Assembly (NCBI RefSeq): GCF_017980685.1
Contig: NZ_JACXXO010000001.1
Coordinates: 310,001-374,000 of the forward strand
Source: Pseudomonas iridis
GTDB lineage: Bacteria > Pseudomonadota > Gammaproteobacteria > Pseudomonadales > Pseudomonadaceae
Direction of reading: 5' to 3'
Length of the DNA: 64,000 nt
Positions 45,103 through 54,327 of the stretch are shown here, in pieces. The position numbers and the translations under genes were made by a program. The notes below the pieces were generated by a model that was given only the letters and a program-made list of their open reading frames with translations, made no database searches and was not told the origin of the DNA. The stretch's first letter is position 1; every line of letters starts with the position of its first letter.

Positions 45103-45266
45103 TGCGTTCTCCTGTCATGGCGAAAAGCGAGTGCTGCAACGATACCGTTACCAACGAAAACTGGCTCCCCTACCAACGTCGCGCAGGTTTCCTGGATTTG
45201 TAAGTAGAATTTTCATCAAGCCGTCAGTGTCTGAATTTCAGGCACCCAACAACAAGGAACACGGCT

Positions 45267-45677
45267 ATGAAATTCGCGAAGATTTCCCAGAAGCTTGCCC
45301 TGTGGGCCGGCAGTCCCAAGACGTTTATGGGTGCGTTGATCCTGATTGGGCTGTGGGGAATGAGTGGGCCCATTTTTGGTTACAACGATACGTGGCAGCT
45401 GATCATCAATACCTCGACGACGATCATCACGTTCCTGATGGTGTTCCTGATCCAGAATACGCAGAACCGCGACACCGACATCCTGCATTTGAAACTTGAT
45501 GAATTGCTGCGGGTAAACAAGGAAGCACAAAACGCGATGCTGGGGCTGGAGGCGCTGGACTTGAAGCAGCTGGAAGCGCTGCGCAAGCACTACCGCAGCT
45601 TGGGCGAGGGCGAGGTTTTCGATCTTGAGGGGTTAGGCGACAAGGGTAAGGCGAAGCAGGATTTGAATGAGTGCTGA
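45267..45677 (+). CDS. Low-affinity iron permease family protein
   Basis: A 136-residue protein with two membrane helices (about residues 20-38 and 47-66) followed by a helical cytoplasmic tail. The segment WQLIINTSTTIITFLMVFLI and QNTQNRDTDILHLKLDELL is the bacterial DUF/low-affinity iron permease signature. Iron transport is inferred only from fungal Fet4 naming. AAGGA precedes the ATG. Confidence 0.85.
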   Translation: MKFAKISQKLALWAGSPKTFMGALILIGLWGMSGPIFGYNDTWQLIINTSTTIITFLMVFLIQNTQNRDTDILHLKLDELLRVNKEAQNAMLGLEALDLKQLEALRKHYRSLGEGEVFDLEGLGDKGKAKQDLNEC

Positions 45678-45685
45678 TGCAAAAA

Positions 45686-45776
45686 TCTAAAGATCGTCCG
45701 ATCGCGGCCCGAGCCTGCGGCAGCTCCTACAGAGGATTTGTGTAGGAGCTGCCGCAGGCTGCGATCTTTTGATCTT
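45686..45776. repeat. REP inverted pair, GATCGCAGCCTGCGGC family
   Basis: AGATCGTCCGATCGCGGCCCGAGCCTGCGGCAGCTCC (degenerate arm, 45691-45727) faces GGAGCTGCCGCAGGCTGCGATCTTTT (45745-45770). The first arm carries an apparent insertion relative to the second. Confidence 0.75.
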
Positions 45777-45785
45777 TTGTCCAGG

Positions 45786-46289
45786 TCAGCGGCTAGCTTG
45801 AAGCGACCGAGCCATCTGCAGATGATTCTGCAACTTAGGCAAGGTCTCATCGGCGAAAGCCTTGATCTCAGGCACGGTGGTGGTTTGCGCCTCCTGCTGA
45901 ATCTGCTGGATCGCCTCTTCAGTGGCTTTGACCTGACTGGCGGCGTACGCCTGATCAAAGGTTGCGCCGTCTTTCACTTCAGGAATCAGTTCCTTGGCCT
46001 TGTCGGCCATTTCTTCACGCGGCGCGACGGGCAGGTCGAGCTTTTTCGCAATCTTCGCCAAATGCTGATTGGCCGTGGTGCGGTCGTTGATGACGACGAT
46101 GGTGAAATCCTTGACCTCTTTGGATTCGGTCTTCTGATGCGCCAAACGGCTGGCTTCGATGTCGGCCATGCCTTTGGCCGAAGCATCGTTGATGAATTCG
46201 GCAGGCGACTGGGCAAAAGCACTGCTGGCGAACAATCCCAACAGCGTGACAAAACTTATACGACGTACCTGGGTGGCCATCCGGCTCAT
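45786..46289 (-). CDS. DUF4142 exported protein
   Basis: From ATG 46289 (AAGGAGG upstream) a 167-residue protein with a signal peptide ending SSAFAQSPAEF, then an all-helical DUF4142 domain with SRLAHQKTESKEVKDFTIVV and NDRTTANQHL. The family is related to ferritin-like helical bundles; role unknown, often stress-induced. It is followed upstream by a small KGG gene on the same strand, so they may respond together. Confidence 0.85.
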   Translation of the reverse strand: MSRMATQVRRISFVTLLGLFASSAFAQSPAEFINDASAKGMADIEASRLAHQKTESKEVKDFTIVVINDRTTANQHLAKIAKKLDLPVAPREEMADKAKELIPEVKDGATFDQAYAASQVKATEEAIQQIQQEAQTTTVPEIKAFADETLPKLQNHLQMARSLQASR

Positions 46290-46364
46290 GGTCGCGCCCT
46301 CCTTCTTGCTGAATTCAAGCGGGAGCTTGCGCCCCCGCCTCTCAATCAAAACTACCTTCACCGA

Positions 46365-46523
46365 CTACTTCGATTTCTGAGCAGGCTTGCGGCCCGTTTC
46401 TGTTTTCGCAGGCTCTTTATCGACCGTCGTTGTGGTGGTTTTCCCACCTTTGCGACCAGCTTCAGAAGCCTTCGTTCGATCGTTGGCGAAGTTTCCCGAG
46501 TTCGAGTTTCTTGAATTAGGCAT
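46365..46523 (-). CDS. KGG-motif stress protein
   Basis: A 52-residue protein, too short for most ORF cut-offs, starting at ATG 46523 with GAGGT upstream. NSGNFANDRTKASEAGRKGG contains the KGG (con-10/GsiB-like) repeat, a hydrophilic disordered motif of stress proteins. The tail is Thr/Lys-rich. It precedes the DUF4142 gene by 75 bases on the same strand. Confidence 0.75.
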   Translation of the reverse strand: MPNSRNSNSGNFANDRTKASEAGRKGGKTTTTTVDKEPAKTETGRKPAQKSK

Positions 46524-46648
46524 GATTCTCTACCTCTTGGTATTGATCGTGGCGAGCAGGTGCCCGCCTAGATTGAGAATTTTCTCACCGGCAAAGGTTT
46601 AGAAAAATTGCCATCGCTGCGACGAACGGCGAACCCGCGGTGCGTAGA

Positions 46649-47287
46649 TCAAGCCTTGTTCGGCATCAATCCCGGCAACGCATGCAGTAGCGCATTGATG
46701 GCGAAACCGATGAACATCACGCCGCACAACCGAGTGATCAGCAGTTCGTGACGCTGGTACACCGTGCGCACTCGCTGCGCGCCCACAACACCAATCAGAA
46801 TCGCGTAGGCGAGCAGTCCACCAAGGAAACTCAAGGCGATCAGCGCTGGCAACATCGACCAGTTGAGCAGCTCGGCGCGGCTCGACAGCAGCGCGGTAAA
46901 CGTCGCCACCGCCACCGGATAGGCTTTGGGATTGGTCAGGCCGAACAAAATGCCGTGCCAGAAGGGATTGCGCGCCGCGCCCTGCGGTTGATCGTCACTG
47001 CGCCGTTGCGCACGCACTGCACGCCAACCGAGCCAGAACAGGTACAAGCCACTCAGTACGCCAAGCACATCAAACGCGGTGCTGCCGATTTCCCGTGCAC
47101 CGACAATCGCGATCAGTGCGGTGCTGCACCACACCACATCGCCCAGCAAATGCCCGCAGAGAAACCCCGCGCCAGCACGCCGCCCATGCGCCGCGCCGAT
47201 GCCGAACACCGCCAGTACGCCCGGCCCGGGCGTGATGCCGTAAATGAAACCCGAGGCCAGCACGGCCATTAGCAACGATGGAGTCAT
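46649..47287 (-). CDS. LysE-family exporter
   Basis: A 212-residue membrane protein with about six helices. The N-terminal SGFIYGITPGPGVLAVFGIG and the middle FGLTNPKAYPVAVATFTALL hold the GPG and NPK motifs of the LysE/RhtB amino-acid exporter family. Substrate unknown. AGGT precedes the ATG. Confidence 0.85.
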   Translation of the reverse strand: MTPSLLMAVLASGFIYGITPGPGVLAVFGIGAAHGRRAGAGFLCGHLLGDVVWCSTALIAIVGAREIGSTAFDVLGVLSGLYLFWLGWRAVRAQRRSDDQPQGAARNPFWHGILFGLTNPKAYPVAVATFTALLSSRAELLNWSMLPALIALSFLGGLLAYAILIGVVGAQRVRTVYQRHELLITRLCGVMFIGFAINALLHALPGLMPNKA

Positions 47288-47347
47288 GGGTTACCTGCAA
47301 ACGCGAGAATACGAGGCGGCCAGTCTATATCAGCGAAAACGGTCTGT

Positions 47348-47764
47348 TCACGGGGCGTCGTAAAAACGCATGCCGGCATACGGTTTTTGCCGACACGCCG
47401 CCAGCCGCGAAGCGAGATCGCCGACGTGAACTTCGAGCTGATGGCCGTCAGGATCGAGAAAGTAGAAAGAAGCACCTTCACTGCGGTTATCCCGCCATTG
47501 CTGAACGTCTGCCGCTTTTAGTCTCTGTACCAAAACCGGGAAATCCGCCGCGCTGAGGCTGAAGGCGTAGTGGGTGTAATCGCCGTACGCCTGGGCACTG
47601 CGTCTCGAATCAAGCGAAAGGCACAACCACAGCCCCGGCAGCGACAGATAGGCGCCGGTGTCCCACGTCGCTTCGACGCGCAACTGCAGCACATCGCGGT
47701 AAAACGCCAGGCTGCGATTCAGGTCGCTGACGGCAAGGGTCAGGTGGTTGAGGCCGGTGAGCAT
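47348..47764 (-). CDS. fosA: Fosfomycin thiol transferase FosA
   Basis: A 138-residue glyoxalase-fold protein. Metal ligands His7 (GLNHLTLAV), His65 (DYTHYAFS) and Glu111 ([12 protein letters not shown]) are all present, with [14 protein letters not shown] and the C-terminal [11 protein letters not shown] typical of FosA. The enzyme opens fosfomycin with glutathione. The Lys at position 90 of P. aeruginosa FosA is not conserved here (Trp-Arg). It lies four bases after a secreted unknown and is probably co-transcribed with it. Confidence 0.9.
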   Translation of the reverse strand: MLTGLNHLTLAVSDLNRSLAFYRDVLQLRVEATWDTGAYLSLPGLWLCLSLDSRRSAQAYGDYTHYAFSLSAADFPVLVQRLKAADVQQWRDNRSEGASFYFLDPDGHQLEVHVGDLASRLAACRQKPYAGMRFYDAP

Positions 47765-47768
47765 CGGT

Positions 47769-48485
47769 TCAGTAACCTCTGAGATCTTCAGGGACGCCGT
47801 ATTGCTGGCCGTCGTAGGTCAACGTGATTCGGGTTTTCTTCAGGTGAGTGGTTTTGGAAACACACTCGTTGCCCGACTTGGAGTCGTTCATTTTGCTGGC
47901 GCTGGTGGTGATGATCAAATCGGCGAAACCATGGTGACTCGATGGACCTATCTCGACACTCCTGCGGACCTGATTGGTATAGCCCTCGCAATCGCTCATG
48001 AATTCACCATTGTTTTTGTAGACCACCAAGCCTTCCAGAACCGGGCGCAGGTTGTTGCCTTCGCGGACGTACAACGCCAGATCGGTTTTTTCGTAGGGAA
48101 TGGCATGGGAGCTGTGCACGAACTTCGAGCGCAGACCAAACGCGCGAACATTCGGCGCCAGTCGGTAGCGACCGGTGTCAATGCGCAGGTCATCGAAGCG
48201 CACGGCATCGGAGTTGTAAGCGCCGGGTTTGCGGTAAGTGGCGATGGGATTTGCATTGCTGGCGTTGACGATCGACAGGTCCAGATCGAACACCCCGGCA
48301 TCGTCGTCGCCGGGGTCGGCCAGGTACGTGGATTTGACCGCGATCGCCTGAGTCGGGAAGGCCGGCCAGACGATGCAGCGTGACAAGGATTGGCCGTCGA
48401 AGGCCTTGGTGGTGCAGGCGGCCTGGGCATGGGCGGTGATGGCCAGAATACCGAGGGCGATAAGGAGTCTGGTAGGGGTGAGCAT
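47769..48485 (-). CDS. Secreted protein of unknown function
   Basis: A 238-residue protein with signal peptide ending AHAQAACTT and a beta-rich mature part with four Cys (CTTKAF, RCIVW, DCEGY, NECVS) that could form two disulfides. I do not recognise a family. AAGGA precedes the start. A fragment of a paralogue lies just upstream (48523-48687), so the locus once held two copies. fosA follows four bases later. Confidence 0.75.
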   Translation of the reverse strand: MLTPTRLLIALGILAITAHAQAACTTKAFDGQSLSRCIVWPAFPTQAIAVKSTYLADPGDDDAGVFDLDLSIVNASNANPIATYRKPGAYNSDAVRFDDLRIDTGRYRLAPNVRAFGLRSKFVHSSHAIPYEKTDLALYVREGNNLRPVLEGLVVYKNNGEFMSDCEGYTNQVRRSVEIGPSSHHGFADLIITTSASKMNDSKSGNECVSKTTHLKKTRITLTYDGQQYGVPEDLRGY

Positions 48486-48522
48486 GGTTCTTCCTTGATA
48501 AGAGTGTGTGTCCGCAGGTGAA

Positions 48523-48687
48523 TCAGAGCCCCTTGAGACCTGGTGGCAGGACGTAATTCTTTCCGTCGTAATGCAATGTTGTCAAAACCGGTTGGCGTAC
48601 AGTCGTCTTGTCTTCACAAGCGTCGCCTTCAACCTCAACACCGCACACCCGATCAATCCAGACTTCACTGTCACTTCCCGCTCCTTG
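48523..48687 (-). pseudogene. C-terminal fragment of a paralogue of the secreted unknown
   Basis: On the minus strand, after an in-frame TAG at 48690-48688, 54 codons are open to TGA 48525-48523. The end ACEDKTTVRQPVLTTLHYDG then KNYVLPPGLKGL aligns with [20 protein letters not shown] then [13 protein letters not shown] of the neighbouring gene. There is no start or signal peptide, so it is a remnant lying between the LysR gene and the intact copy. Confidence 0.6.
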
Positions 48688-48695
48688 CTAACGTT

Positions 48696-49607
48696 TCAGC
48701 CGCGCACTATCCCCTGCTCAATCCTGCGATTCAACCAATTCAACGCCTGATCCCCGCCCCGGCGCTTATGCCACGCCAGCACAAACGTGAACGGCGGAAT
48801 CTCGAACGGTGGCGGCACGACGACAAGTTCGCGCGGGTCGATGTCCCGCAAGCCCCGTGACGACACCGTAAGAATCAGATCCGTACCGCTGATGAACTGT
48901 GGCGCGACGTTCCAGTGCGGCAGGCTGATGGCGACGCGGCGGCGCTCACGCAGTGACGTTAACGCGCGTTCGATTTCCGGCGTGCCGCTGCCCCGCATTT
49001 CCAGCAACACGTGCGGGCGGGACAGGTAGGTCGGCAGATCCAGAACGCCGTCGGCAGGCAAACTGGCGCGATCCAGCAGGCACACGTAGCGCTCTTCAAA
49101 CAGCAGCGTGCTGCGCAATTCGTTGGGCATTTCCGGGAACACGCCGGCGGCCACGTCGATATCGCCGTTGAGCACCCCTTCCAGCATGCCTTCGCGACTG
49201 GCGTGGCTGATTTGCAAGTCGATGCCTGGCGCTTCGCGGCGCAAGGTACGGATCAGCGTGGGCAGGATGATCGCCGCGCCGTAGTCGGACATCGCCACGC
49301 GAAAGGTGCGGCGCGCACTCGCCGGATCGAAGGTGTTGGGGGCCAGCAGCGACTGCACCTGGGCCAGCGCTTCGGCCAATGGCGCGACCAGCTCGAGCGC
49401 CCGCGCGGTAGGAACAAGGCCAGAGCCTGCGCGCACCAGCAATGGGTCACCAAGCAAGTCACGCAATCGCGCCAGCGCATGGCTGACCGCCGGTTGGCTG
49501 AGGTGCAGGCGCTCGGCGGCACGGGTGACGTGTTGCTCGCTGAGCAAGGCGTCGAGGATCACCAGCAGATTGAGGTCGATACGGCGCAGATCATTCATCT
49601 GGTGCAT
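48696..49607 (-). CDS. LysR-family transcriptional regulator
   Basis: A 303-residue regulator with helix-turn-helix QHVTRAAERLHLSQPAVSHA at residues 25-44 and effector domain from FRVAMSDYGAAIILPTLI. It is divergent from the DMT gene across about 77 bases and probably controls it. The start may be Met4 (49598) instead. Confidence 0.87.
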   Translation of the reverse strand: MHQMNDLRRIDLNLLVILDALLSEQHVTRAAERLHLSQPAVSHALARLRDLLGDPLLVRAGSGLVPTARALELVAPLAEALAQVQSLLAPNTFDPASARRTFRVAMSDYGAAIILPTLIRTLRREAPGIDLQISHASREGMLEGVLNGDIDVAAGVFPEMPNELRSTLLFEERYVCLLDRASLPADGVLDLPTYLSRPHVLLEMRGSGTPEIERALTSLRERRRVAISLPHWNVAPQFISGTDLILTVSSRGLRDIDPRELVVVPPPFEIPPFTFVLAWHKRRGGDQALNWLNRRIEQGIVRG

Positions 49608-49684
49608 GTAATTGATGACAAAACGGAATTTAAATCTGCGCGACGAATAGCCTAGAGTCCAGCAAAACCTGTTGGAGGATGATC

Positions 49685-50173
49685 ATGAGTACGTTGCAGT
49701 GGGCCGGTCTGCTCGCCTTGGCCGCTTTCGCCGGCGCCGTGGTGCCGTTTCAAAGTGCGATCAACAGCAATCTGGCGCGAGGGCTGGGGCATCCGTTGTG
49801 GGCGACATTGGCGTCACTGCTGGTGAGTGTGCTGGTGTTGTTGCCGGTGATTCTGGCGTTGCGCTTGCCGTTGCCGTCAGTGGCGTTCATCAGCAAGGCG
49901 CCGTTGTGGATATGGGCCGGTGGCGCGTTCGGCGTGTGCTTTGTGGCGCTGGCGGTGATGCTTTTGCCCAAACTCGGCGCGTCGGGATTTGTCGCGCTGG
50001 CGTTGGCCGGACAGGTCATTGCCTCGATGGTGCTGGATCACTTCGGGCTGTTTGGCTTGATGGAAAAGCAGCTGACATTGCCGCGAGTATCTGGCGCGGT
50101 GTTGCTGATTGCGGGGGTGGTGTTGATTCAGTTTGGTGGGGTTTTCGAGAGGAATGTGGCGGTTGTTGGGTAA
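49685..50173 (+). CDS. DMT-family (YdcZ/DUF606) membrane protein
   Basis: A 162-residue protein with five hydrophobic segments, GAVVPFQSAINSNLARGLGH near residue 18 and the paired GVCFVALAVMLLPKLGASGF near residue 80, matching the DUF606 branch of drug/metabolite transporters. GGAGG at 49674-49678 fits ATG 49685; the ATG at 49679 is too close. Substrate unknown. Confidence 0.85.
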   Translation: MSTLQWAGLLALAAFAGAVVPFQSAINSNLARGLGHPLWATLASLLVSVLVLLPVILALRLPLPSVAFISKAPLWIWAGGAFGVCFVALAVMLLPKLGASGFVALALAGQVIASMVLDHFGLFGLMEKQLTLPRVSGAVLLIAGVVLIQFGGVFERNVAVVG

Positions 50174-50212
50174 CCTGAGAACTCAATAGATTTGCAGTGC
50201 CTGCAAATCAGT

Positions 50213-50285
50213 CTTCGCGAGCAGGCTCGCTCCCACAATTGAAATGCGATTCACTGTGGGAGCGAGCCTGCTCGCGAAGGGGCCG
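50213..50285. repeat. REP inverted pair, GCGAGCAGGCTCGC family
   Basis: CTTCGCGAGCAGGCTCGCTC near 50213-50232 faces GTGGGAGCGAGCCTGCTCGC near 50256-50275. Both arms are near-perfect. Confidence 0.88.
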
Positions 50286-50322
50286 GTTTGACTGGGTCGA
50301 AATTATCAGGAAAGCACTGACC

Positions 50323-51471
50323 TCAAAACGCGTTGCGGAAAATCTCCTCGATCTGTCGCTGATCCGCCGCGCGTGGATTGGTCAGCCCGCAAGCGTCTTT
50401 CAGGGCGTTGGTGGCGAGTATCGGAATGTCCGAGAGTTTCGCGCCCAGGTCCCGCAAGCCGCCCGGAATTTCCACGTCTCTGGCCAGGCAACGGATCGCC
50501 GCGATCGCCGCCTGAGCACCCTCTTCCGGGCTCAAACCATGCACATCGGCACCCATGGCGTGGGCGACATCGGTGAGCCGCTCGGCACACACCAGCGCAT
50601 TGAACGTCTGCACATGCGGCAGCAGCACAGCGTTGCAGACACCATGAGGCAAGTCGTAGTAACCGCCCAACTGGTGCGCCATCGCGTGCACGTAGCCCAG
50701 CGACGCATTGTTGAACGCCATGCCGGCGAGAAACTGCGCGTAGGCCATGTTCTCCCGTGCGGCAAGGTCGCTACCGTCACGCACGGCCAGACGCAGGTTG
50801 TTGCTGATCAGCGCCATGGCCTTCAGGGCGCAGGTGTCAGTGATCGGGTTGGCGGCGGTCGAGACGTAGGCTTCGATCGCGTGAGTCAGCGCGTCCATGC
50901 CAGTGGCAGCGGTCAGGCTTTTCGGCATCGCAACCATCAGCGCCGGGTCGTTGACCGACAGCAGCGGCGTGACGTTACGGTCGACGATGGCCATTTTCAC
51001 GTGACGCGACTCGTCGGTGATGATGCAGAACCGGGTCATCTCGCTGGCGGTGCCGGCGGTGGTGTTGATCGCGATCAGCGGCAGTTGCGGCTTGCTCGAT
51101 TGATCAACGCCTTCGTAATCGCGAATCTGCCCGCCATTGGTCGCACACAGCGCGATGCCCTTGGCGCAGTCGTGAGGCGACCCACCGCCCAGCGACACCA
51201 CGAAATCACAACGACTTTCCTTGAGCAGGCCCAAACCGCACTCGACATTGGCGATGCTCGGGTTCGGTTTGGCGCCGTCGAAAATCACTGAATCGATGTC
51301 CTGCATCGCCAGTTTCTCCGCCACCATGGCCGCCACGCCAGCCTTGGCCAGCCCCACGTCGGTGACGATCAGCGCCTTGCGAAAACCGTAGTTGCGGATC
51401 GCGACCATGGCTTCGTCGAGGCATCCATTGCCCATGATGTTGACCGCCGGAATGAAAAAGGTGCTGCTCAT
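50323..51471 (-). CDS. Iron-containing alcohol dehydrogenase
   Basis: From ATG 51471 (GGAG upstream) a 382-residue group III alcohol dehydrogenase. The NAD(P) loop [32 protein letters not shown] and the iron ligands in [14 protein letters not shown] and [16 protein letters not shown] are present. Members of this group oxidise or reduce short alcohols or aldehydes; the natural substrate is unknown. It is divergent from the DUF4917 gene. Confidence 0.9.
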   Translation of the reverse strand: MSSTFFIPAVNIMGNGCLDEAMVAIRNYGFRKALIVTDVGLAKAGVAAMVAEKLAMQDIDSVIFDGAKPNPSIANVECGLGLLKESRCDFVVSLGGGSPHDCAKGIALCATNGGQIRDYEGVDQSSKPQLPLIAINTTAGTASEMTRFCIITDESRHVKMAIVDRNVTPLLSVNDPALMVAMPKSLTAATGMDALTHAIEAYVSTAANPITDTCALKAMALISNNLRLAVRDGSDLAARENMAYAQFLAGMAFNNASLGYVHAMAHQLGGYYDLPHGVCNAVLLPHVQTFNALVCAERLTDVAHAMGADVHGLSPEEGAQAAIAAIRCLARDVEIPGGLRDLGAKLSDIPILATNALKDACGLTNPRAADQRQIEEIFRNAF

Positions 51472-51626
51472 CGTGTGACTCCTGACTGGGGCCGAATCGA
51501 CAGCTGCGATCCGACGGGTAAGCACAGGATCGACCGATCGGTCACGGCGTATGTTGATCTGGCTCAATGTCCGCTCGTGATAAAGTCACCGCCCATCAGC
51601 CCCTTTGTTTTGAGATGTGCCAAGTA

Positions 51627-52646
51627 ATGAGCGATTTTCTGGATGTCGACGCCACCCTCGAAGACTGGAATACCCTGCGCGCCGCAACCGGCTTCAACGG
51701 TTTGCTGGTGGGCAACGGCGCCAGCCGGGCCGTTTGGGATGACTTCGGCTACGACTCGCTGTTCGAAAACGCCCGTACCGTGGAAGAAAAACCCCTGAGC
51801 GCGTCGGAGTTGGCGGTGTTCGACGCGATGCAGACGCACAGCTTCGAGCAGGTCCTCAGCGCCCTCAAAACCACCAGCCGGGTGAACAAGGCGCTGGCCG
51901 TCAGCTCGGCCGCACCGCGCAACCGCTACTACGCGATCAAGGAAGCGTTGATCAACACCGTGCACGCCATTCACATTCCGTGGCGGCTGGTTCAGACCTC
52001 AACGCTCACCACGCTGAATGAAGAACTGGCGCGCTATCGCACGGTGTTCACCACCAATTACGATTTGCTCAACTACTGGGCGATCCAGCATCGCAGCGAG
52101 GCCATCGACGACCTGTTCAAGGGTGCCAACGCCAGTTTCGATATCAGCGAAACCGCTACGTCCAAACCGCGTTTGCTGTACCTGCACGGCGGTCTGCACC
52201 TGGTACGCAATCAGGATGGCACCGCGCGCAAACTGACCTCGACCGAGGGCACGCTGCTCGGCAGTTTTGCGATCAACAACACGATCAAGACGCTGGATGA
52301 CGTACCGCTGTTCGTCACCGAAGGACCGAGCGCCGACAAGCTCAAGACCATTCGCAGCTCGGATTACCTGTCGTTCTGTTACGAGCAGTTATTGGGCCAC
52401 AGCGACAGCCTGTGCATCTTCGGCCATGCCTTGGGCGAGCAGGACAACCACATCGTCCGGGCCCTGCGTCTGGCAAAACCGAAGGTTGTGGCGATCTCCA
52501 TTTATCCGCGCAGCGCGGCGTTCGTTCAGCATCAGAAGCGCCATTACGCGAAGGTGTTCGAGGGGACGGGGGCGCAGTTGCGCTTTTTTGATGCGAAGAC
52601 CCATGCATTGGGCAGTCCGAAGCTGTCGGTGCCCGTCGAGGTTTGA
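51627..52646 (+). CDS. DUF4917 protein with SIR2-like motifs
   Basis: From ATG 51627 a 339-residue cytoplasmic protein. Motifs in order: LVGNGASRAV (residues 28-37), VFTTNYDLLNYW (140-151), LLYLHGGLHLV (183-193) and CIFGHALGEQDNHIV (263-277). The order GNG-x-S, TTNYD, LHG, GHxLGxxD resembles SIR2-like and AbiH-type NAD-binding proteins, several of which act in phage defence, but I infer this from motifs only. The ATG at 51615 is an alternative start. It appears to stand alone. Confidence 0.75.
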   Translation: MSDFLDVDATLEDWNTLRAATGFNGLLVGNGASRAVWDDFGYDSLFENARTVEEKPLSASELAVFDAMQTHSFEQVLSALKTTSRVNKALAVSSAAPRNRYYAIKEALINTVHAIHIPWRLVQTSTLTTLNEELARYRTVFTTNYDLLNYWAIQHRSEAIDDLFKGANASFDISETATSKPRLLYLHGGLHLVRNQDGTARKLTSTEGTLLGSFAINNTIKTLDDVPLFVTEGPSADKLKTIRSSDYLSFCYEQLLGHSDSLCIFGHALGEQDNHIVRALRLAKPKVVAISIYPRSAAFVQHQKRHYAKVFEGTGAQLRFFDAKTHALGSPKLSVPVEV

Positions 52647-52663
52647 TGTCGCCAGGACCGACG

Positions 52664-52760
52664 CCTTCGCGAGCAGGCTCGCTCCCACAGGGATTATGGT
52701 TGGATCGGATCGTGTGGTTTGACCCATGACACTGTGGGAGCTGGCTTGCCAGCTCCCACA
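52664..52760. repeat. Mixed REP pair (two families)
   Basis: The left unit (CTTCGCGAGCAGGCTCGCTCCC, about 52665-52686) belongs to the GCGAGCAGGCTCGC family, whereas the right (GTGGGAGCTGGCTTGCCAGCTCCCAC, about 52734-52759) is of the GCTGGCAAGCCAGC type and is itself a full palindrome. Such a chimeric pair is unusual in the window. Confidence 0.75.
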
Positions 52761-52788
52761 GGGATTTGTATTGGGTTGGAAAGTGGAA

Positions 52789-53133
52789 TCAGAGGACCGG
52801 CAGGGTCTTGTCCTTGATGGTCTTCGTCGGGCCATTGGCCTTGACGCTGGCGATGCCCTTGTCACACGCCGCATCCGAGGAGTAGGCCTCGCTGCTGCCG
52901 ATGACCTGATGATTGGCCGCTTTTAGATTGAAATACGGATGACCATCCTTGGTGGACTTTTTCTCATAGCGCTCATCCAGCGGACTGTTGGTCTGCACCG
53001 ACGCAATGCCGCCGTCGGCTGCTGCGCGGGTGGTGTAGAGCTCGCTGGTGAGAATAGTTTCGGCGTTGGCAGCCTTGAGTACAAACCTGAACTGGCCGTT
53101 GCTGCTTTTACTCACTTCGTACCATCCGGACAT
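52789..53133 (-). CDS. YegP-family protein (two DUF1508 repeats)
   Basis: A 114-residue protein made of two similar units: SGWYEVSKSSNGQFRFVLKA with ADGGIASVQTNS, and KDGHPYFNLKAANHQVIGSS with CDKGIASVKANG. AGGAG precedes the ATG. It is a distant relative of the single-unit protein at 11667-11858. Role unknown; probably cytoplasmic and stress-related. Confidence 0.85.
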   Translation of the reverse strand: MSGWYEVSKSSNGQFRFVLKAANAETILTSELYTTRAAADGGIASVQTNSPLDERYEKKSTKDGHPYFNLKAANHQVIGSSEAYSSDAACDKGIASVKANGPTKTIKDKTLPVL

Positions 53134-53211
53134 GCTCGTTTCTCCTTGGCGGTTGAGAGGTTTCGCGCTTCAGAGTAAAGACCAACCTCAAGCTTCTGTC
53201 GCCTGTACTGA

Positions 53212-53309
53212 CGCCATCGCTGGCAAGCCAGCTCCCACAGAGTCCGGGTCGTTCACAAAATCCTTGTACCGCACACAGAACCTGTGGGAGCTGGCCTGCC
53301 AGCGCTGGC
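53212..53309. repeat. REP inverted pair, GCTGGCAAGCCAGC family
   Basis: CATCGCTGGCAAGCCAGCTC at 53215-53234 faces TGTGGGAGCTGGCCTGCCAG at 53283-53302. Confidence 0.85.
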
Positions 53310-53325
53310 GGCGACTCGGTATGGG

Positions 53326-53631
53326 TTATTTCGCCACCGCCCGCACCACCGACAATGGCGGCGAATCCACCCGCCGCTGACTCAGATACCGCGTGCAACT
53401 CACCCGCAAGAACGAAGCAAAATTGACCACCTCACCGCGGTAATCCATCACCTCTTCATACAGCTTAGCGATCAGTTGATTGGTGGTCATGCCGTCGATC
53501 TCGGCGATTTCGCCGAGGATGTCCCAGAACTGATTCTCCAGGCGCAACGTCGTCACCACCCCGCAGATACGCAGCGAGCGAGAGCGCGATTCATAGAGGA
53601 TCGGGTCGGCCTTGACGTAGAGCTCGCACAT
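53326..53631 (-). CDS. Ribbon-helix-helix domain protein
   Basis: A 101-residue protein with a short RHH unit: VVTTLRLENQFWDILGEIAE at residues 25-44 followed by DGMTTNQLIAKLYEEVMDYR and NFASFLRVSCTRYL, the RHH_4 pattern seen in small Proteobacterial proteins. DNA binding is plausible. It lies 13 bases after the PfpI gene on the same strand; GAGG precedes the ATG. Confidence 0.8.
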   Translation of the reverse strand: MCELYVKADPILYESRSRSLRICGVVTTLRLENQFWDILGEIAEIDGMTTNQLIAKLYEEVMDYRGEVVNFASFLRVSCTRYLSQRRVDSPPLSVVRAVAK

Positions 53632-53644
53632 GGACGAAACCTCG

Positions 53645-54226
53645 TTACAGGGTGATTTGGGTGCCCAGCAAACCGAGGAAACCGGCCAGCCAGTTCGGAT
53701 GCGCCGGCCAGGCTGGAGCAGTCGCCAGATTGCCTTGAACGTGGCCGTCCGTCACCGGAATGTCGATGTACGTGCCGCCCGCCAGTCGCACTTCAGGCGC
53801 GCAGGCCGGATAGGCGCTGCACTCGCGACCTTCAAGAATGCCCGCCGCTGCCAGCAGCTGCGCGCCGTGGCACACCGCTGCAATCGGTTTGCCGGACTTG
53901 TCGAAGGCACGCACCAGATCCAGGACTTTTTCGTTCAGACGCAGGTATTCCGGAGCCCGACCGCCAGGGATCACCAGCGCGTCGTAATCGGCCTCACTGG
54001 CACTGGCGAAATCGAAATTCAGCGCGAACAGGTGACCGGGTTTTTCGCTGTAGGTCTGGTCACCTTCGAAGTCATGGATCGCGGTGCGCACGGTCTGGCC
54101 TGCGGCTTTGTCCGGGCAGACCGCATGGACGGTGTGCCCGACCATTTGCAGGGCCTGGAATGGCACCATCACTTCGTAGTCTTCGACGTAATCGCCGACC
54201 AGCATCAGGATTTTTTTCGCGGCCAT
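53645..54226 (-). CDS. DJ-1/PfpI-family protein
   Basis: From ATG 54226 a 193-residue protein. The nucleophile elbow [14 protein letters not shown] near residue 114, the early Glu in [20 protein letters not shown] and [12 protein letters not shown] are those of the class I amidotransferase-like DJ-1/PfpI group (protease, deglycase or chaperone-like). The exact activity is not decidable. It is followed closely by the RHH gene, which could be part of the same unit. Confidence 0.85.
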   Translation of the reverse strand: MAAKKILMLVGDYVEDYEVMVPFQALQMVGHTVHAVCPDKAAGQTVRTAIHDFEGDQTYSEKPGHLFALNFDFASASEADYDALVIPGGRAPEYLRLNEKVLDLVRAFDKSGKPIAAVCHGAQLLAAAGILEGRECSAYPACAPEVRLAGGTYIDIPVTDGHVQGNLATAPAWPAHPNWLAGFLGLLGTQITL

Positions 54227-54327
54227 GGTGAGGACTCCTCTGGGAAATGCTTGGGAGTATTCAGGGTAGACCTTATCCGAAGGCTGAGGTAACAACCGGC
54301 TACTACCTGCAAGACCGCGTAATCGTT

